A stretch of DNA of 64,000 nucleotides from an uncultured SAR324 cluster bacterium (GTDB taxonomy: Bacteria; SAR324; NAC60-12). A model generated the notes under the pieces. The model was given only the letters and a program-made list of their open reading frames with translations. It was not told the DNA's origin and did not search any database. Shown piece by piece: positions 19,556 through 28,657 of the stretch. Positions within the stretch are counted from its first letter, which is position 1; every line of letters begins with the position of its first letter. Location: positions 1-64,000 of the forward strand of contig CACERX010000003.1 of NCBI GenBank assembly GCA_902562015.1. Reading direction: 5' to 3'. The position numbers and the translations under genes are program-made.

Positions 19556-20650
19556 ATGAATCAAAAACCTTCAGGCAAACTACGAAGAGGATGGACAACA
19601 GGGGCGTGTGCTGCTGCAGCAACTAAGGCTGCTTACCAGGCACTGATCACAGGGGATTTTCCAGATACTGTAAGCATTGTTTTGCCAAAAGGTGAGGTGC
19701 CAGTTTTCCAGCTTTTTAACAAAGAAATGGGTCCTGATTTTACTGCAGCAAGCATTATTAAAGACGCTGGAGATGACCCTGATGTGACAGACAGAGCTGA
19801 AATCAATGTTAAAGTCATGCGGGGGGTTAAGGGATCAGGAGTAGTTTTCAAAGCTGGTCCGGGTATTGGAACTGTGACTAAGGCCGGACTTAAGCTGGAA
19901 ATTGGCGAGCCTGCAATCAATCCTGTGCCCCAACAATTAATGCGAAATGTTGTCACAGAAATTGCTGATAAATTTAATGATTATGGAGATCTAGTAATTA
20001 CCGTATCCGTTCCAGGTGGTAAGGAACTAGCTAAGAAAACATGGAATCCAAGGCTTGGAATTTTAGGTGGAATTTCCATTCTAGGCACAACAGGAATTGT
20101 AATACCTTATTCATGTTCTGCATGGATCCATTCTATCCACCGAGGCATTGACGTGGCACGGGCAAATTTCTTGCCTCACGTTGCCGGATGCACTGGTTCC
20201 ACCAGTGAGAAAGTAGTAAAGCAAATCTACAATCTACCTGATATAGCAATGCTGGATATGGGAGATTTTGTGGGAGGCCTGCTAAAATATTTTCGTAAAC
20301 ATCCTCTTCCAAAACTCACTATAGGTGGGGGATTCGGAAAGCTAACAAAATTGGCACAGGGCCAGCTTGATTTACATTCAAGAAGAAGTCAGGTAGATTT
20401 TATACAGTTGGCTGAACAGCTCAAGGATCTCGGCGCAACTTCTGAGTTATGCAGGCAGGCAAAGGAGGCAAATACTGCTAACGAAGTTCTTAGATTAGCT
20501 CAAAATGAATCGCTTTCTGTTGCAGACAGTATTGCAGAAAAGGCTAGATTGGTTGTAAATAAGACTTTAGGTAATACAGAAACTGAGTTAAATATTCTAG
20601 TGATTGACAATCAGGGTAAAATTGCTGGGGAATCAAAAGACAATGCCTGA
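19556..20650 (+). CDS. cbiD: Cobalt-precorrin-5B C1-methyltransferase CbiD
   Basis: Methylates C-1 of the ring during contraction in the oxygen-independent pathway, a marker of that route. The 364-residue sequence begins with the family signature LRRGWTTGACAAAATKAAY (residues 9-27). It also has IKDAGDDPDVT, GPGIGTVTKAGL, GILGGISILGTTGIV and TIGGGFGKLTKLAQG. Length is normal. Its last eight bases overlap the start of cbiJ, which implies coupled translation. Confidence 0.95.
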   Translation: MNQKPSGKLRRGWTTGACAAAATKAAYQALITGDFPDTVSIVLPKGEVPVFQLFNKEMGPDFTAASIIKDAGDDPDVTDRAEINVKVMRGVKGSGVVFKAGPGIGTVTKAGLKLEIGEPAINPVPQQLMRNVVTEIADKFNDYGDLVITVSVPGGKELAKKTWNPRLGILGGISILGTTGIVIPYSCSAWIHSIHRGIDVARANFLPHVAGCTGSTSEKVVKQIYNLPDIAMLDMGDFVGGLLKYFRKHPLPKLTIGGGFGKLTKLAQGQLDLHSRRSQVDFIQLAEQLKDLGATSELCRQAKEANTANEVLRLAQNESLSVADSIAEKARLVVNKTLGNTETELNILVIDNQGKIAGESKDNA

Positions 20651-21431
20651 AAAACTCCTTATTCTGGGTGGCACCAGAGAGGCCTACCAGCTTGCTGAAA
20701 TTTTGAATGCACAATTTACTCAGGAAAAATTAAATTTCATCAGCTCACTTGCCGGAACTACAAAAAAACCAAATCTCCCTGCAGGAAAATTTCGTACAGG
20801 AGGATTTGGTGGCTTATCTGGGTTAAAAAATTTTCTGGTAAAGGAAAAGATTACACTGTTAGTGGATGCAACTCACCCTTTTGCTGAAAATATAAGCAAA
20901 AACGCTCTCCTCACCGCGTCAAAATTGGGACTACCATTATTAACTTTAAAAAGACCACCATGGGTGAAACATCAAAACGACCTGTGGATTGAGGTCACAA
21001 GTGTTAAAAATGCAGTAAAATACCTGAAAAATCTTGAAAAAAAAACTGGCCCTCTTTTTTCAACGGGATTGATCTTTTTAACCACAGGCAATAAGGACTT
21101 GCGGCTATTTCAAAACTCACTCAATTGTAAATTCCTGGTACGTACAGTGGAAAAACCTGAACTTGTTTCAGAATGGTCTAAAGCAACGTTTCTTAAGGAT
21201 CGAGGGCCGTATACTCTGGAAAACGAAATTAAGCTTCTTAAAAAACACAAGATCTCAATGCTTGTTTCAAAGAACAGCGGAGGTGTTTCAACCTATGCAA
21301 AAATTGAAGCGACAAGGCATTTAAAGATTCCTGTGTTGATGGTTAGACGTCCAGAAATGACCAGAGCAAAGTCATGCCAAACAGTTAATGAAGCAGTTGA
21401 ATGGTTACATCTACAATGCTCTTATAATTAA
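20643..21431 (+). CDS. cbiJ: Cobalt-precorrin-6A reductase CbiJ/CobK
   Basis: NADPH-dependent reductase of precorrin-6A. From the ATG at 20643 the protein is 262 residues and begins with the expected Rossmann start KLLILGGTREAYQLAE. The open frame extends upstream to 20604, but those extra codons lie inside cbiD and precede the natural family N terminus. Later motifs are DATHPFAENISKNA and ILFxTTGNKDL-like wording around residue 140, then the C-terminal VSKNSGG. It is the last gene of the short + strand unit with cbiD and converges on the exporter gene. Confidence 0.9.
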   Translation: MPEKLLILGGTREAYQLAEILNAQFTQEKLNFISSLAGTTKKPNLPAGKFRTGGFGGLSGLKNFLVKEKITLLVDATHPFAENISKNALLTASKLGLPLLTLKRPPWVKHQNDLWIEVTSVKNAVKYLKNLEKKTGPLFSTGLIFLTTGNKDLRLFQNSLNCKFLVRTVEKPELVSEWSKATFLKDRGPYTLENEIKLLKKHKISMLVSKNSGGVSTYAKIEATRHLKIPVLMVRRPEMTRAKSCQTVNEAVEWLHLQCSYN

Positions 21432-21515
21432 AAGCATAATTATAAAATCTACTTCCTGATAATTTTGTAAGGAAATTCCTATTGAAGAAATATCCTAAAA
21501 AGCGTTCATCTTACT

Positions 21516-23981
21516 TCAAAGACGAATCTTGAAAACTCGACACAGCGCAGGAAGCAATAACAAGTCTGTGACGAGTGCAGAGAGTACAGCAATCAAAGCT
21601 AGAATGCTGAAGCGAGAGACGCCTACATTGTTTACCGGAATGAAACAAAGGAATACAGTCATTAGGATCAAGGTGGTGAAAACAATTGCCTGACCAACCT
21701 CATGAAGAGTGGAACCTAAGGCTTCAGAAATGCTTGATCCACGAAGCAGAGAAAGTCGGTAATGCGTGAGAAAATGAATTGTATCATCCACGGCAACACC
21801 TATGATGATTGGTGCGGTCATGAGTGTGGTAGTATCAAGCTTAAATCCAAGCCAGCCCATAAGTCCAAACACAATCAGTATAGGGAAAGTATTTGGTACA
21901 ACAGAGACTAGACCCAGTCTCAGTGATCCGAAAATGCCTACCATGATCAATGAAATAATCAGGAAAGCTATGCCAAAACTCCGAATCTGTGACCAACTGA
22001 TTGCATCAAATACTCTGGCCCAAGCTCCAACTCTTCCAGTAACTGTGATTTTGAGACCTGGGTATCTCTTTTTCATTGGCGCAATAATGCGTTCCAATTC
22101 AGGCTGTACCACATTTATCAGTTCAACTGACTTTTTAGAGCCTATAGTTTTTAGTGAAACACTCATCCTGGCATTAGCGTAATCAATTGAAACCACTCTC
22201 TCGAGGTCCTCATAATCTCCGCCTTCTATTAAAAGCAACAGCTGAGAGATAAGCTCAGGGCTTTTCGGGATCTTATAAGCTTCTTCGTCTGATCCCATCA
22301 GCTTTTTGTGAGTCTGCTTAAGCTGATTATTCATTGTCCAGTTGTAAGTAACCAATTCCGGATAGCGTATCTCAAGCCACGTTTTTATTGATTCCAAGGC
22401 ATGCAGCATCTCTGGATCGCGGAAAGATCCTTCAGTTTTAGTTTCCAGTAAAATCTCCATGTTTTCAGTACCTAAAAATTGCTCATCCATCAGATTGATT
22501 GTCTTGCGGACAGGTGATTCAGGAGGATAATACTCAGAAAATACTGTATCGATTTCAATTCGAGTCATGCCAATAACCAGCAGCATTCCTCCAACAACAA
22601 AAAATAAAATTACTATTTTTGGATAAGCCGAAACCAATTTTTCTATACGCTTAAGAAAACTCTGTACTGCCCTCTGGATAAATGTAATTCTAGTATCATT
22701 CCCTCTTCTGGAAGTACGTGGAGGAAACCAGTTCAACAGGATAGGTAGCAGTATAATTGTAAGTATGAACGCAAAAAGTACCCCGATTCCGCTTAGAAGA
22801 CCCATTGTCTGGATTACACGCAGATTAATAAAAAATAGAGAAAAAACACCTATGGACGTAGTAACACTGGTAAGAAGGCATGCGAGACCCGTTTTACTGA
22901 AAACGGAACGCATCACCTGCTGATGAGGCTGCCCCTTCTGATGAAAAAACAGGTATCCTGACATTACATGCATTACGTCTGCTATGGCTGCTACACTTAC
23001 TAGTCCAAATGCAATATATAGTGTCAGGTCTATCGGCCACCCTGTCCATCCAGCAAGACCTAGAACCCCAATAATGCTTGACATAAAAATTAGTATTGGC
23101 CATACAACTGCTCTTAAAGACCCAAGAAGTAAGCTTGTAATTAGCAAGCAGAAGATCATTGAAATTACTAGTGCACGCTGATATTCTGCAGCCCAGACAT
23201 CGTTCTGGTAAAAAGCACCCCAGCTGGGATGCATAAATATCAGGTCTTTACTAAAACGTTCCTCTCTGAGAAGATTCCATACGGTTTTTTCAAATTCAGC
23301 ATAATCTTCAAGTCCGTGTTCAACAAACTGAGTCTCCTGATCCTCATTGGAACTGACATCATTTTCATCAAAACCTTCAAGTACTTTTGTATCATCTTCC
23401 TCAATAGGAATTGCATCTAAATCAGTACGCAGCAAAAGCATTCCATAATTTTTATTATCCGCGATCAACACTCTGGGATATTCTGGTTCATTGATAGCCT
23501 GATTATATAATAAGTGGCTTTCTTCCTGACTGACAGGCAGATTATCACCAATAAAATCCCGAAATCTTAAGCTGTCACCTAAAGTTTCAATGTAAGTTAC
23601 ATTGATCAATGATTCCACTTCAGTGAGCAATCCAAACGGATTTTCAGGATCATTCTCGGCTTGGATTGATTCCTTATCAAGCACTTCATGAACGTACTTC
23701 AAAGCTCCCAGACTCCTTGCTGAAAATAGATTGCCATCGACAGGCATGTAAGCCATTCCCAGTACCACATTTCCCCCAAACATCTCTTTAATTCTGTCTA
23801 GAGAGATTTGTACAGGATCATCTTTACCAAACATATCATCATTTGCCCAGGTGAAAGCAAAACGGGGGATACCTGCTGCGAGGAATGCCATTAGTGCAAT
23901 GTAAAGCACGACGACCCACCATCGCCATGGACGCAATCTTTCAGGTAAGGTTTCAAAGTAAAAATTTAACTTTTGAAGCAT
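21516..23981 (-). CDS. RND/MMPL-type exporter
   Basis: 821-residue inner-membrane transporter of the RND superfamily (MMPL/HpnN-like branch). It has the two-fold architecture: one membrane helix near residue 20, a large periplasmic loop, helices at about 265-425, a seventh helix near 455-475, a second periplasmic loop and a final helix bundle at about 670-815. Family motifs such as DVMHVMSGYLFFH in repeat one and VGVAVDDTIHFLTHYRLS in repeat two are visible. Substrates in this branch are usually lipids or hydrophobic compounds. It sits inside the cobalamin island, 75 bp after cbiF on the same strand; a corrinoid role is not supported by the sequence itself. Confidence 0.87.
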   Translation of the reverse strand: MLQKLNFYFETLPERLRPWRWWVVVLYIALMAFLAAGIPRFAFTWANDDMFGKDDPVQISLDRIKEMFGGNVVLGMAYMPVDGNLFSARSLGALKYVHEVLDKESIQAENDPENPFGLLTEVESLINVTYIETLGDSLRFRDFIGDNLPVSQEESHLLYNQAINEPEYPRVLIADNKNYGMLLLRTDLDAIPIEEDDTKVLEGFDENDVSSNEDQETQFVEHGLEDYAEFEKTVWNLLREERFSKDLIFMHPSWGAFYQNDVWAAEYQRALVISMIFCLLITSLLLGSLRAVVWPILIFMSSIIGVLGLAGWTGWPIDLTLYIAFGLVSVAAIADVMHVMSGYLFFHQKGQPHQQVMRSVFSKTGLACLLTSVTTSIGVFSLFFINLRVIQTMGLLSGIGVLFAFILTIILLPILLNWFPPRTSRRGNDTRITFIQRAVQSFLKRIEKLVSAYPKIVILFFVVGGMLLVIGMTRIEIDTVFSEYYPPESPVRKTINLMDEQFLGTENMEILLETKTEGSFRDPEMLHALESIKTWLEIRYPELVTYNWTMNNQLKQTHKKLMGSDEEAYKIPKSPELISQLLLLIEGGDYEDLERVVSIDYANARMSVSLKTIGSKKSVELINVVQPELERIIAPMKKRYPGLKITVTGRVGAWARVFDAISWSQIRSFGIAFLIISLIMVGIFGSLRLGLVSVVPNTFPILIVFGLMGWLGFKLDTTTLMTAPIIIGVAVDDTIHFLTHYRLSLLRGSSISEALGSTLHEVGQAIVFTTLILMTVFLCFIPVNNVGVSRFSILALIAVLSALVTDLLLLPALCRVFKIRL

Positions 23982-24056
23982 GAAAAAATTGTTTAAGGCT
24001 TTTAATGAACTTATAATCAGCTTTTATGTATCGGAAGTAAGGAAGGAGAACACTGT

Positions 24057-24830
24057 CTACTTTTTCATTGCTTTTTTCTTTGGTCTCAAAACATGTACAT
24101 GTTTTGGATCGTAGAGTGAACTGTCTCGGAAATCCCGACAGTCAAAAACCCTGCCAACCAGAATTAATGCAGTGCGGCTGATCTTAGCATTGCGTACCTT
24201 TTGATGTATGTCTGCAAGTGTACCTAGAATAAATTTTTGATCCGGCCATGTGACACGATATGCAACTACAACCGGACAATCAGTTCCGTAATGCTGAATA
24301 AGTGAATTCTGTACATGTTTAAGATTTCGTACTGATAAATGAATTGCCAATGTGGCACGGCTGGCGCCAAGTTTTGCTAACTCTTCACCTTTCGGCATTG
24401 CTGAGGCATGCATAGTGGTACGAGTGGCAATAATGGTCTGGCTAACTTCAGGTAAAGTCAGTTCCTGTTTAAGTTCTGCTGCTGCTGCTGCATAGGATGG
24501 GACGCCAGGAGTTACATTATAAGGGATACCATGCTTATCAAGCATCCTCATTTGTTCGGCTATTGCCCCATAAATTGACGGATCACCTGAATGCACACGG
24601 GCCACATCCTTTCCTTCCGCATGTGCGTCTTTTATTTCATCTATTATTTCAATCAAATTCATTGCTGCAGTATCTTTTACAAGTGCTCCTTTTGGAGCAA
24701 AAGCTACTACTTCTTCAGGAACCAGAGAACCAGCGTAAAGACAAACCTGACACTTGGCAATAAGGTCTCGGCCACGAATTGTGATCAAATCAGGGGCACC
24801 TGGTCCTGCTCCAATAAAATGTACTGTCAT
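24057..24830 (-). CDS. cbiF: Cobalt-precorrin-4 C11-methyltransferase CbiF/CobM
   Basis: SAM-dependent methylase acting at C-11. The 257-residue sequence starts with HFIGAGPGAPDLITIRG (residues 4-20) and has YAGSLVPEEV, RVHSGDPSIYGAIAEQM and TPGVPSYAAAAAEL, all diagnostic of CbiF/CobM within the tetrapyrrole-methylase family. A Lys-rich tail closes the protein. It follows the SMP-30 gene after 157 bp, so it may have its own promoter. Confidence 0.94.
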   Translation of the reverse strand: MTVHFIGAGPGAPDLITIRGRDLIAKCQVCLYAGSLVPEEVVAFAPKGALVKDTAAMNLIEIIDEIKDAHAEGKDVARVHSGDPSIYGAIAEQMRMLDKHGIPYNVTPGVPSYAAAAAELKQELTLPEVSQTIIATRTTMHASAMPKGEELAKLGASRATLAIHLSVRNLKHVQNSLIQHYGTDCPVVVAYRVTWPDQKFILGTLADIHQKVRNAKISRTALILVGRVFDCRDFRDSSLYDPKHVHVLRPKKKAMKK

Positions 24831-24987
24831 CTGTTACCTATATTGCATTTAAAAAAATGAATCTTCATCACTTTTTAAGTCGGCATGAAAAACAATTTTA
24901 ATTCTATTGTATTCATAAATGATTTATTAATAAACTTTCATAAAAGAATTCAACGAATTATTCATATCCATTTAAATATCTTAATTT

Positions 24988-25869
24988 TTATCCCAAAAAA
25001 TTGGGTTCTGGTATACCACTGACTCCTGGATTGACTGCAAACAAACCGCCTGAATATATGTTTTCTCCGTTTGATTTATCATGCTTAGTAGAAATCGACG
25101 TTATGTAAAGTGTATCCAGTTTTGAACCTCCAAAAGCACACATACTTGGCTTGGGGAATGGGAGTTGAATTTCCCTGTCAAGTTTACCTTTAGGAGTGTA
25201 ACGTGCCACTTTCCATCCGTAGATATGAGCCAGCCAATAACATCCATCTGCATCCACGCATGCACCATCCGGTTTGCCGGACAAGTTTTTGAGGCTCAGG
25301 AATACCTGTTGATTCAGGATTTTTCCCTGGTCCTTGTCATAATCAAACCGCCACACTGTCTCGCGCATTGTATCAGCAAAAAACATATAACGCTCATCAG
25401 GACTGAATGCCAGGCCATTAGCTACTCCCACAGGCAAATTCTGGGAAACACATTTGCCATCAGGATAGTAGCAGTATAGGTTCCCTTCATATTGTCCCTG
25501 TATCCTTCTCAAGTCGTTCATGCTTCCCACCCAAAAACGCCCTCCTGGGTCACAGCGGCCATCATTTAGCCTATTGTCTTTCCTGTCTGGCTCAGGATCA
25601 CACTCTCTAGATTCCAAAATTTCCTTTTTAAAATCATAATTGTAAAATCCATTAGACATGGCCAATAAAAGACCTCCTTGCTTTCGAATTGCAAGAGATC
25701 CTGCTTTGAAAGGCAACTTCCTGGTTTCATTATTACAAGATGAAGGATCGTAACAATTTATTTTATGCCCATCTATATCAATCCAGTAAAGAACATTTTC
25801 TTTCACATCCCAGACCGGACACTCACCAAGCAATGTTCCAGAGTCAACAAGGAGTTCTACTTCATTCAT
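24988..25869 (-). CDS. SMP-30/gluconolactonase-family protein
   Basis: 293-residue six-bladed beta-propeller of the SMP-30/LRE family (lactonases and related divalent-metal hydrolases). The metal-binding positions expected in the family are present: Glu in LGECPVWD (residue about 15), Asn/Asp in RLNDGRCDPGGRFWVG, Asn in VANGLAFSPD and Asp in KPDGACVDADGCYW. No signal peptide is seen, so it is probably cytosolic. It is embedded between cbiGH and cbiF on the same strand. A sugar lactonase is the default guess; any link with cobalamin synthesis is positional only. Confidence 0.88.
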   Translation of the reverse strand: MNEVELLVDSGTLLGECPVWDVKENVLYWIDIDGHKINCYDPSSCNNETRKLPFKAGSLAIRKQGGLLLAMSNGFYNYDFKKEILESRECDPEPDRKDNRLNDGRCDPGGRFWVGSMNDLRRIQGQYEGNLYCYYPDGKCVSQNLPVGVANGLAFSPDERYMFFADTMRETVWRFDYDKDQGKILNQQVFLSLKNLSGKPDGACVDADGCYWLAHIYGWKVARYTPKGKLDREIQLPFPKPSMCAFGGSKLDTLYITSISTKHDKSNGENIYSGGLFAVNPGVSGIPEPNFLG

Positions 25870-25959
25870 TCGCTCTCAAAAAATACATTATGATCATTTG
25901 AATAAGTTTGGGTATCAAGATGCTGAATTTTAAGGAAGTGTTATTTATGATTATGTTTT

Positions 25960-27897
25960 TCAGCAAACTGGTAAGGTATTTTCAGTTTCTTGTTTTTTAT
26001 GATATCCGCGAGGCGTGTACACCCTGACCACTCCGTTTGGGAGATGAATTATTTTTGATTGACTGGATCCTACAATTACAACTGTAAGCATATTTACTTC
26101 AGAAGGATTCATGCATGCAAGGGTGACAACATTTATCCGCTCTCCACTACGTCCAAGGTTATGTGCCAGAATCACAGGAGTATCAGGACTGCGGTGTTTC
26201 AAGAGAATTTCGTTAGCTTCACACAGCTGATTAATACGTTTGCTTGAAACTGGATTATAAAAAGCTATTACGAAATCACTTTTAGCAGCAGCAATAATTC
26301 GACTCTTTATTGTATCCCATGGTGTAAGCAAATCTGAGAGAGAAATGCTACAAAAGTCATGTCCCAAAGGGGCTCCGGCAAGCGCTCCCGCAGCCTGCAT
26401 CGCACTAATCCCTGGTGTTGACAAAACCCTTATTCTACTCCACTGCGAATGCTTATTAGATTCAGTATCAGTGCGTTCCAGCATTTCAAAAACCAAAGTT
26501 GCCATAGCATAAATTCCAGGATCTCCAGATGATACCAAAGCCACTGTTTTTCCCTGAGCAGCCAAATTCAATGCATGTCGCACCCTTTTTTCTTCCTGTC
26601 CCAGCTCAAATCTGTGCAGTCTGTGCTTTTCCTTGCCGTATTGTTTTTTATTTAAATCAGCAATCAAATCCAAATACAAACCATACCCCACCCAGTCACT
26701 AGAATTTTTAAGCATTTCTTCAGCTTCTGGGAGTCTCCATTTTGATGATCCAGGTCCTGTACCTACTATAAATAAAATCCCCTGAGACTTTCCTGTTTTT
26801 TGAGGATCAATCAACTCATCAGACTGAGCAACAGCACAAGTAGCATGTTTAGATTTTTTTTTGGGTATTACCAATTTTCCAGACTTACCTGCTGCAGCCA
26901 AAGCAGCCCCTTCAGCCACACCATGACAACCGACTTCCTTAAAAACCATTTTAGAAGGATTCTGCAGCTTTGGGGTTTGTTCTTCCAATGCTGCAGCATC
27001 AAAGAATCTTGCAGGACTGGATTCTCCAGGCTTGTCAGCTAATTTATCAGACAATACATGGATTGCTGGTTCATCTGATTTCAAATCAATTGATACAACA
27101 GCAGCCACACTTTCAGGAGCTATTTTATTTTTTTTCAAAGTATTACTAACAAGCGAAATTAGCTCTTCCGGGTCAGTTCCGCGCTCACATCCTACACCTA
27201 CGGCAATGGTTTTAGGGTGGTAAACCAGATGTTCTTTACTCCCTGAGACAGCCTTACTGGTAATGGATATTTGCAAATTTTCAACTGCAGAAAAAGGCAA
27301 TTTACTGAGCTTCAGCCAGTTATAAAAAAACTGTTTGTGATCTGAGCCTATAGTTTTGTTTCCTCTTACATAATCAAGACAGGAATGATTTTCATCTGAA
27401 GAAATCATTAAGGACTCACCAGCCAGCAAGCTTACGGAAAATTCTTTTACATCCTCCGGATTTGCCAGAACAAAACCTTCTGGAGGCTCATCAAGTGCAA
27501 TTCCAAACCTTATATCTCCTGAAGTAGTAATTGCTGGATCTACTCCCAAAAGTTCAGAAATTTTTCGTGACAAATCATTTGCACCGTGGTGTCCACCAAG
27601 CAAAGGTACAACAGCACTTCCGTCTTCCGCAACAGCAACCAGAGCAGGTTCATTTTTCTTGTCACTGATAGATTTTGCAACCCCCCTAATCAATACTGCA
27701 GAGGCACACACTCCTACTATTGGAATCCCATCCTGAAATAACTTTGATAAATGCTCCATTGCGTCACTGAAAAAAACATCTGCCTGAGAAACTCGGCCAG
27801 TTTTTCCATGCAGTTCTGCATCCAAAAATGCGGCTATTTTTCTTGCAACGGGCAGGGCGCTGACACCCAGACAAAATACTGCTGTACTATGACTCAT
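25960..27897 (-). CDS. CbiG-CbiH fusion (precorrin-5A hydrolase / C17-methyltransferase)
   Basis: A 645-residue bifunctional protein. The N-terminal part (about 1-345) is CbiG, which opens the delta-lactone with loss of C-20 as acetaldehyde; it has GGHHGANDLSRKI and, in its C-terminal lobe, VGVGCERGTDPEEL. A Lys-rich linker follows. From about residue 373 it is CbiH/CobJ, the ring-contracting C17-methyltransferase, with FIVGTGPGSSKW, VSSGDPGIYAMATLVFE and TPGISAMQAAGALAGAPLGHDF. Such fusions exist in several bacteria and join consecutive steps. It overlaps cbiL by 4 nt (ATGA), so translation is coupled. Confidence 0.93.
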   Translation of the reverse strand: MSHSTAVFCLGVSALPVARKIAAFLDAELHGKTGRVSQADVFFSDAMEHLSKLFQDGIPIVGVCASAVLIRGVAKSISDKKNEPALVAVAEDGSAVVPLLGGHHGANDLSRKISELLGVDPAITTSGDIRFGIALDEPPEGFVLANPEDVKEFSVSLLAGESLMISSDENHSCLDYVRGNKTIGSDHKQFFYNWLKLSKLPFSAVENLQISITSKAVSGSKEHLVYHPKTIAVGVGCERGTDPEELISLVSNTLKKNKIAPESVAAVVSIDLKSDEPAIHVLSDKLADKPGESSPARFFDAAALEEQTPKLQNPSKMVFKEVGCHGVAEGAALAAAGKSGKLVIPKKKSKHATCAVAQSDELIDPQKTGKSQGILFIVGTGPGSSKWRLPEAEEMLKNSSDWVGYGLYLDLIADLNKKQYGKEKHRLHRFELGQEEKRVRHALNLAAQGKTVALVSSGDPGIYAMATLVFEMLERTDTESNKHSQWSRIRVLSTPGISAMQAAGALAGAPLGHDFCSISLSDLLTPWDTIKSRIIAAAKSDFVIAFYNPVSSKRINQLCEANEILLKHRSPDTPVILAHNLGRSGERINVVTLACMNPSEVNMLTVVIVGSSQSKIIHLPNGVVRVYTPRGYHKKQETENTLPVC

Positions 27898-28619
27898 CTG
27901 AAACTATTACTTCCATGTTCCCTAATTTTTCGGACAAGAACCATTGAAAAATAAGGAACTTTTTGTGAATCAATTTTATCCAATTGAATAATTTTCTGGT
28001 TACTCATAGTTGCGTGCTCAATATAAAGCGAATATTTTTCCAGTCTCAAATGTCTAAGTACTCTTCGAATTTTAGGCAGATGCCTGCCAACTTTTACTAT
28101 GGCTGCAGCATCCGTGTTCAAAAGACACTGTTCAAGCTCAGACTCTTCAAGGGGTGCCGGCAAAATTGTCAAAATTTCATTGCGATAAACAAGCGGTATC
28201 TTCAGCGCAGCAGCACAAGCCATGGGTGAAGAAACACCAGGAATTATTTCAGTTTTGTATATTTCTGAAAGCCTTTCAAATAAGTACATGAATGAACCAT
28301 AAAAAAATGGATCTCCTTCGCAGATGACTGCAACAGAATTACCGGATTCCAGTTCATGCTCCAAAAGCTTTGCTGATATATCATAGGCATGCTGTGCTGG
28401 TATAGGTGATAAAGAAATAGGGATCCTCAGCGGCAATAACCTTGGATTATTCCGCAATAACGGACGTACAATTTCAAGCGCTATTCCATCTCCTGTTTCA
28501 GGTGCAGGATAGGCTAAAACATCTGAATCATTTATCAGACGTTGTGCTTTCAGGGTGAGTAATTCCGGGTCACCCGGTCCCACACCAATTCCAAACAGAA
28601 TTCCGGCGTTATTTTTCAC
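27894..28619 (-). CDS. cbiL: Precorrin-2 C20-methyltransferase CbiL/CobI
   Basis: Adds the C-20 methyl group to (cobalt-)precorrin-2. The 241-residue sequence has GIGVGPGDPELLTLKA (residues 10-25), VAVICEGDPFFYGSFMYLFERL and PGVSSPMACAAALKIPLV, the specific wording of CbiL/CobI. It is the fourth gene of the cbiX-cbiC-cbiET-cbiL-cbiGH run and overlaps the next gene by 4 nt. Confidence 0.95.
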   Translation of the reverse strand: MKNNAGILFGIGVGPGDPELLTLKAQRLINDSDVLAYPAPETGDGIALEIVRPLLRNNPRLLPLRIPISLSPIPAQHAYDISAKLLEHELESGNSVAVICEGDPFFYGSFMYLFERLSEIYKTEIIPGVSSPMACAAALKIPLVYRNEILTILPAPLEESELEQCLLNTDAAAIVKVGRHLPKIRRVLRHLRLEKYSLYIEHATMSNQKIIQLDKIDSQKVPYFSMVLVRKIREHGSNSFR

Positions 28620-28657
28620 TACAATTTCATGGAAGGTTCCAAGATTTTATGGGAATA

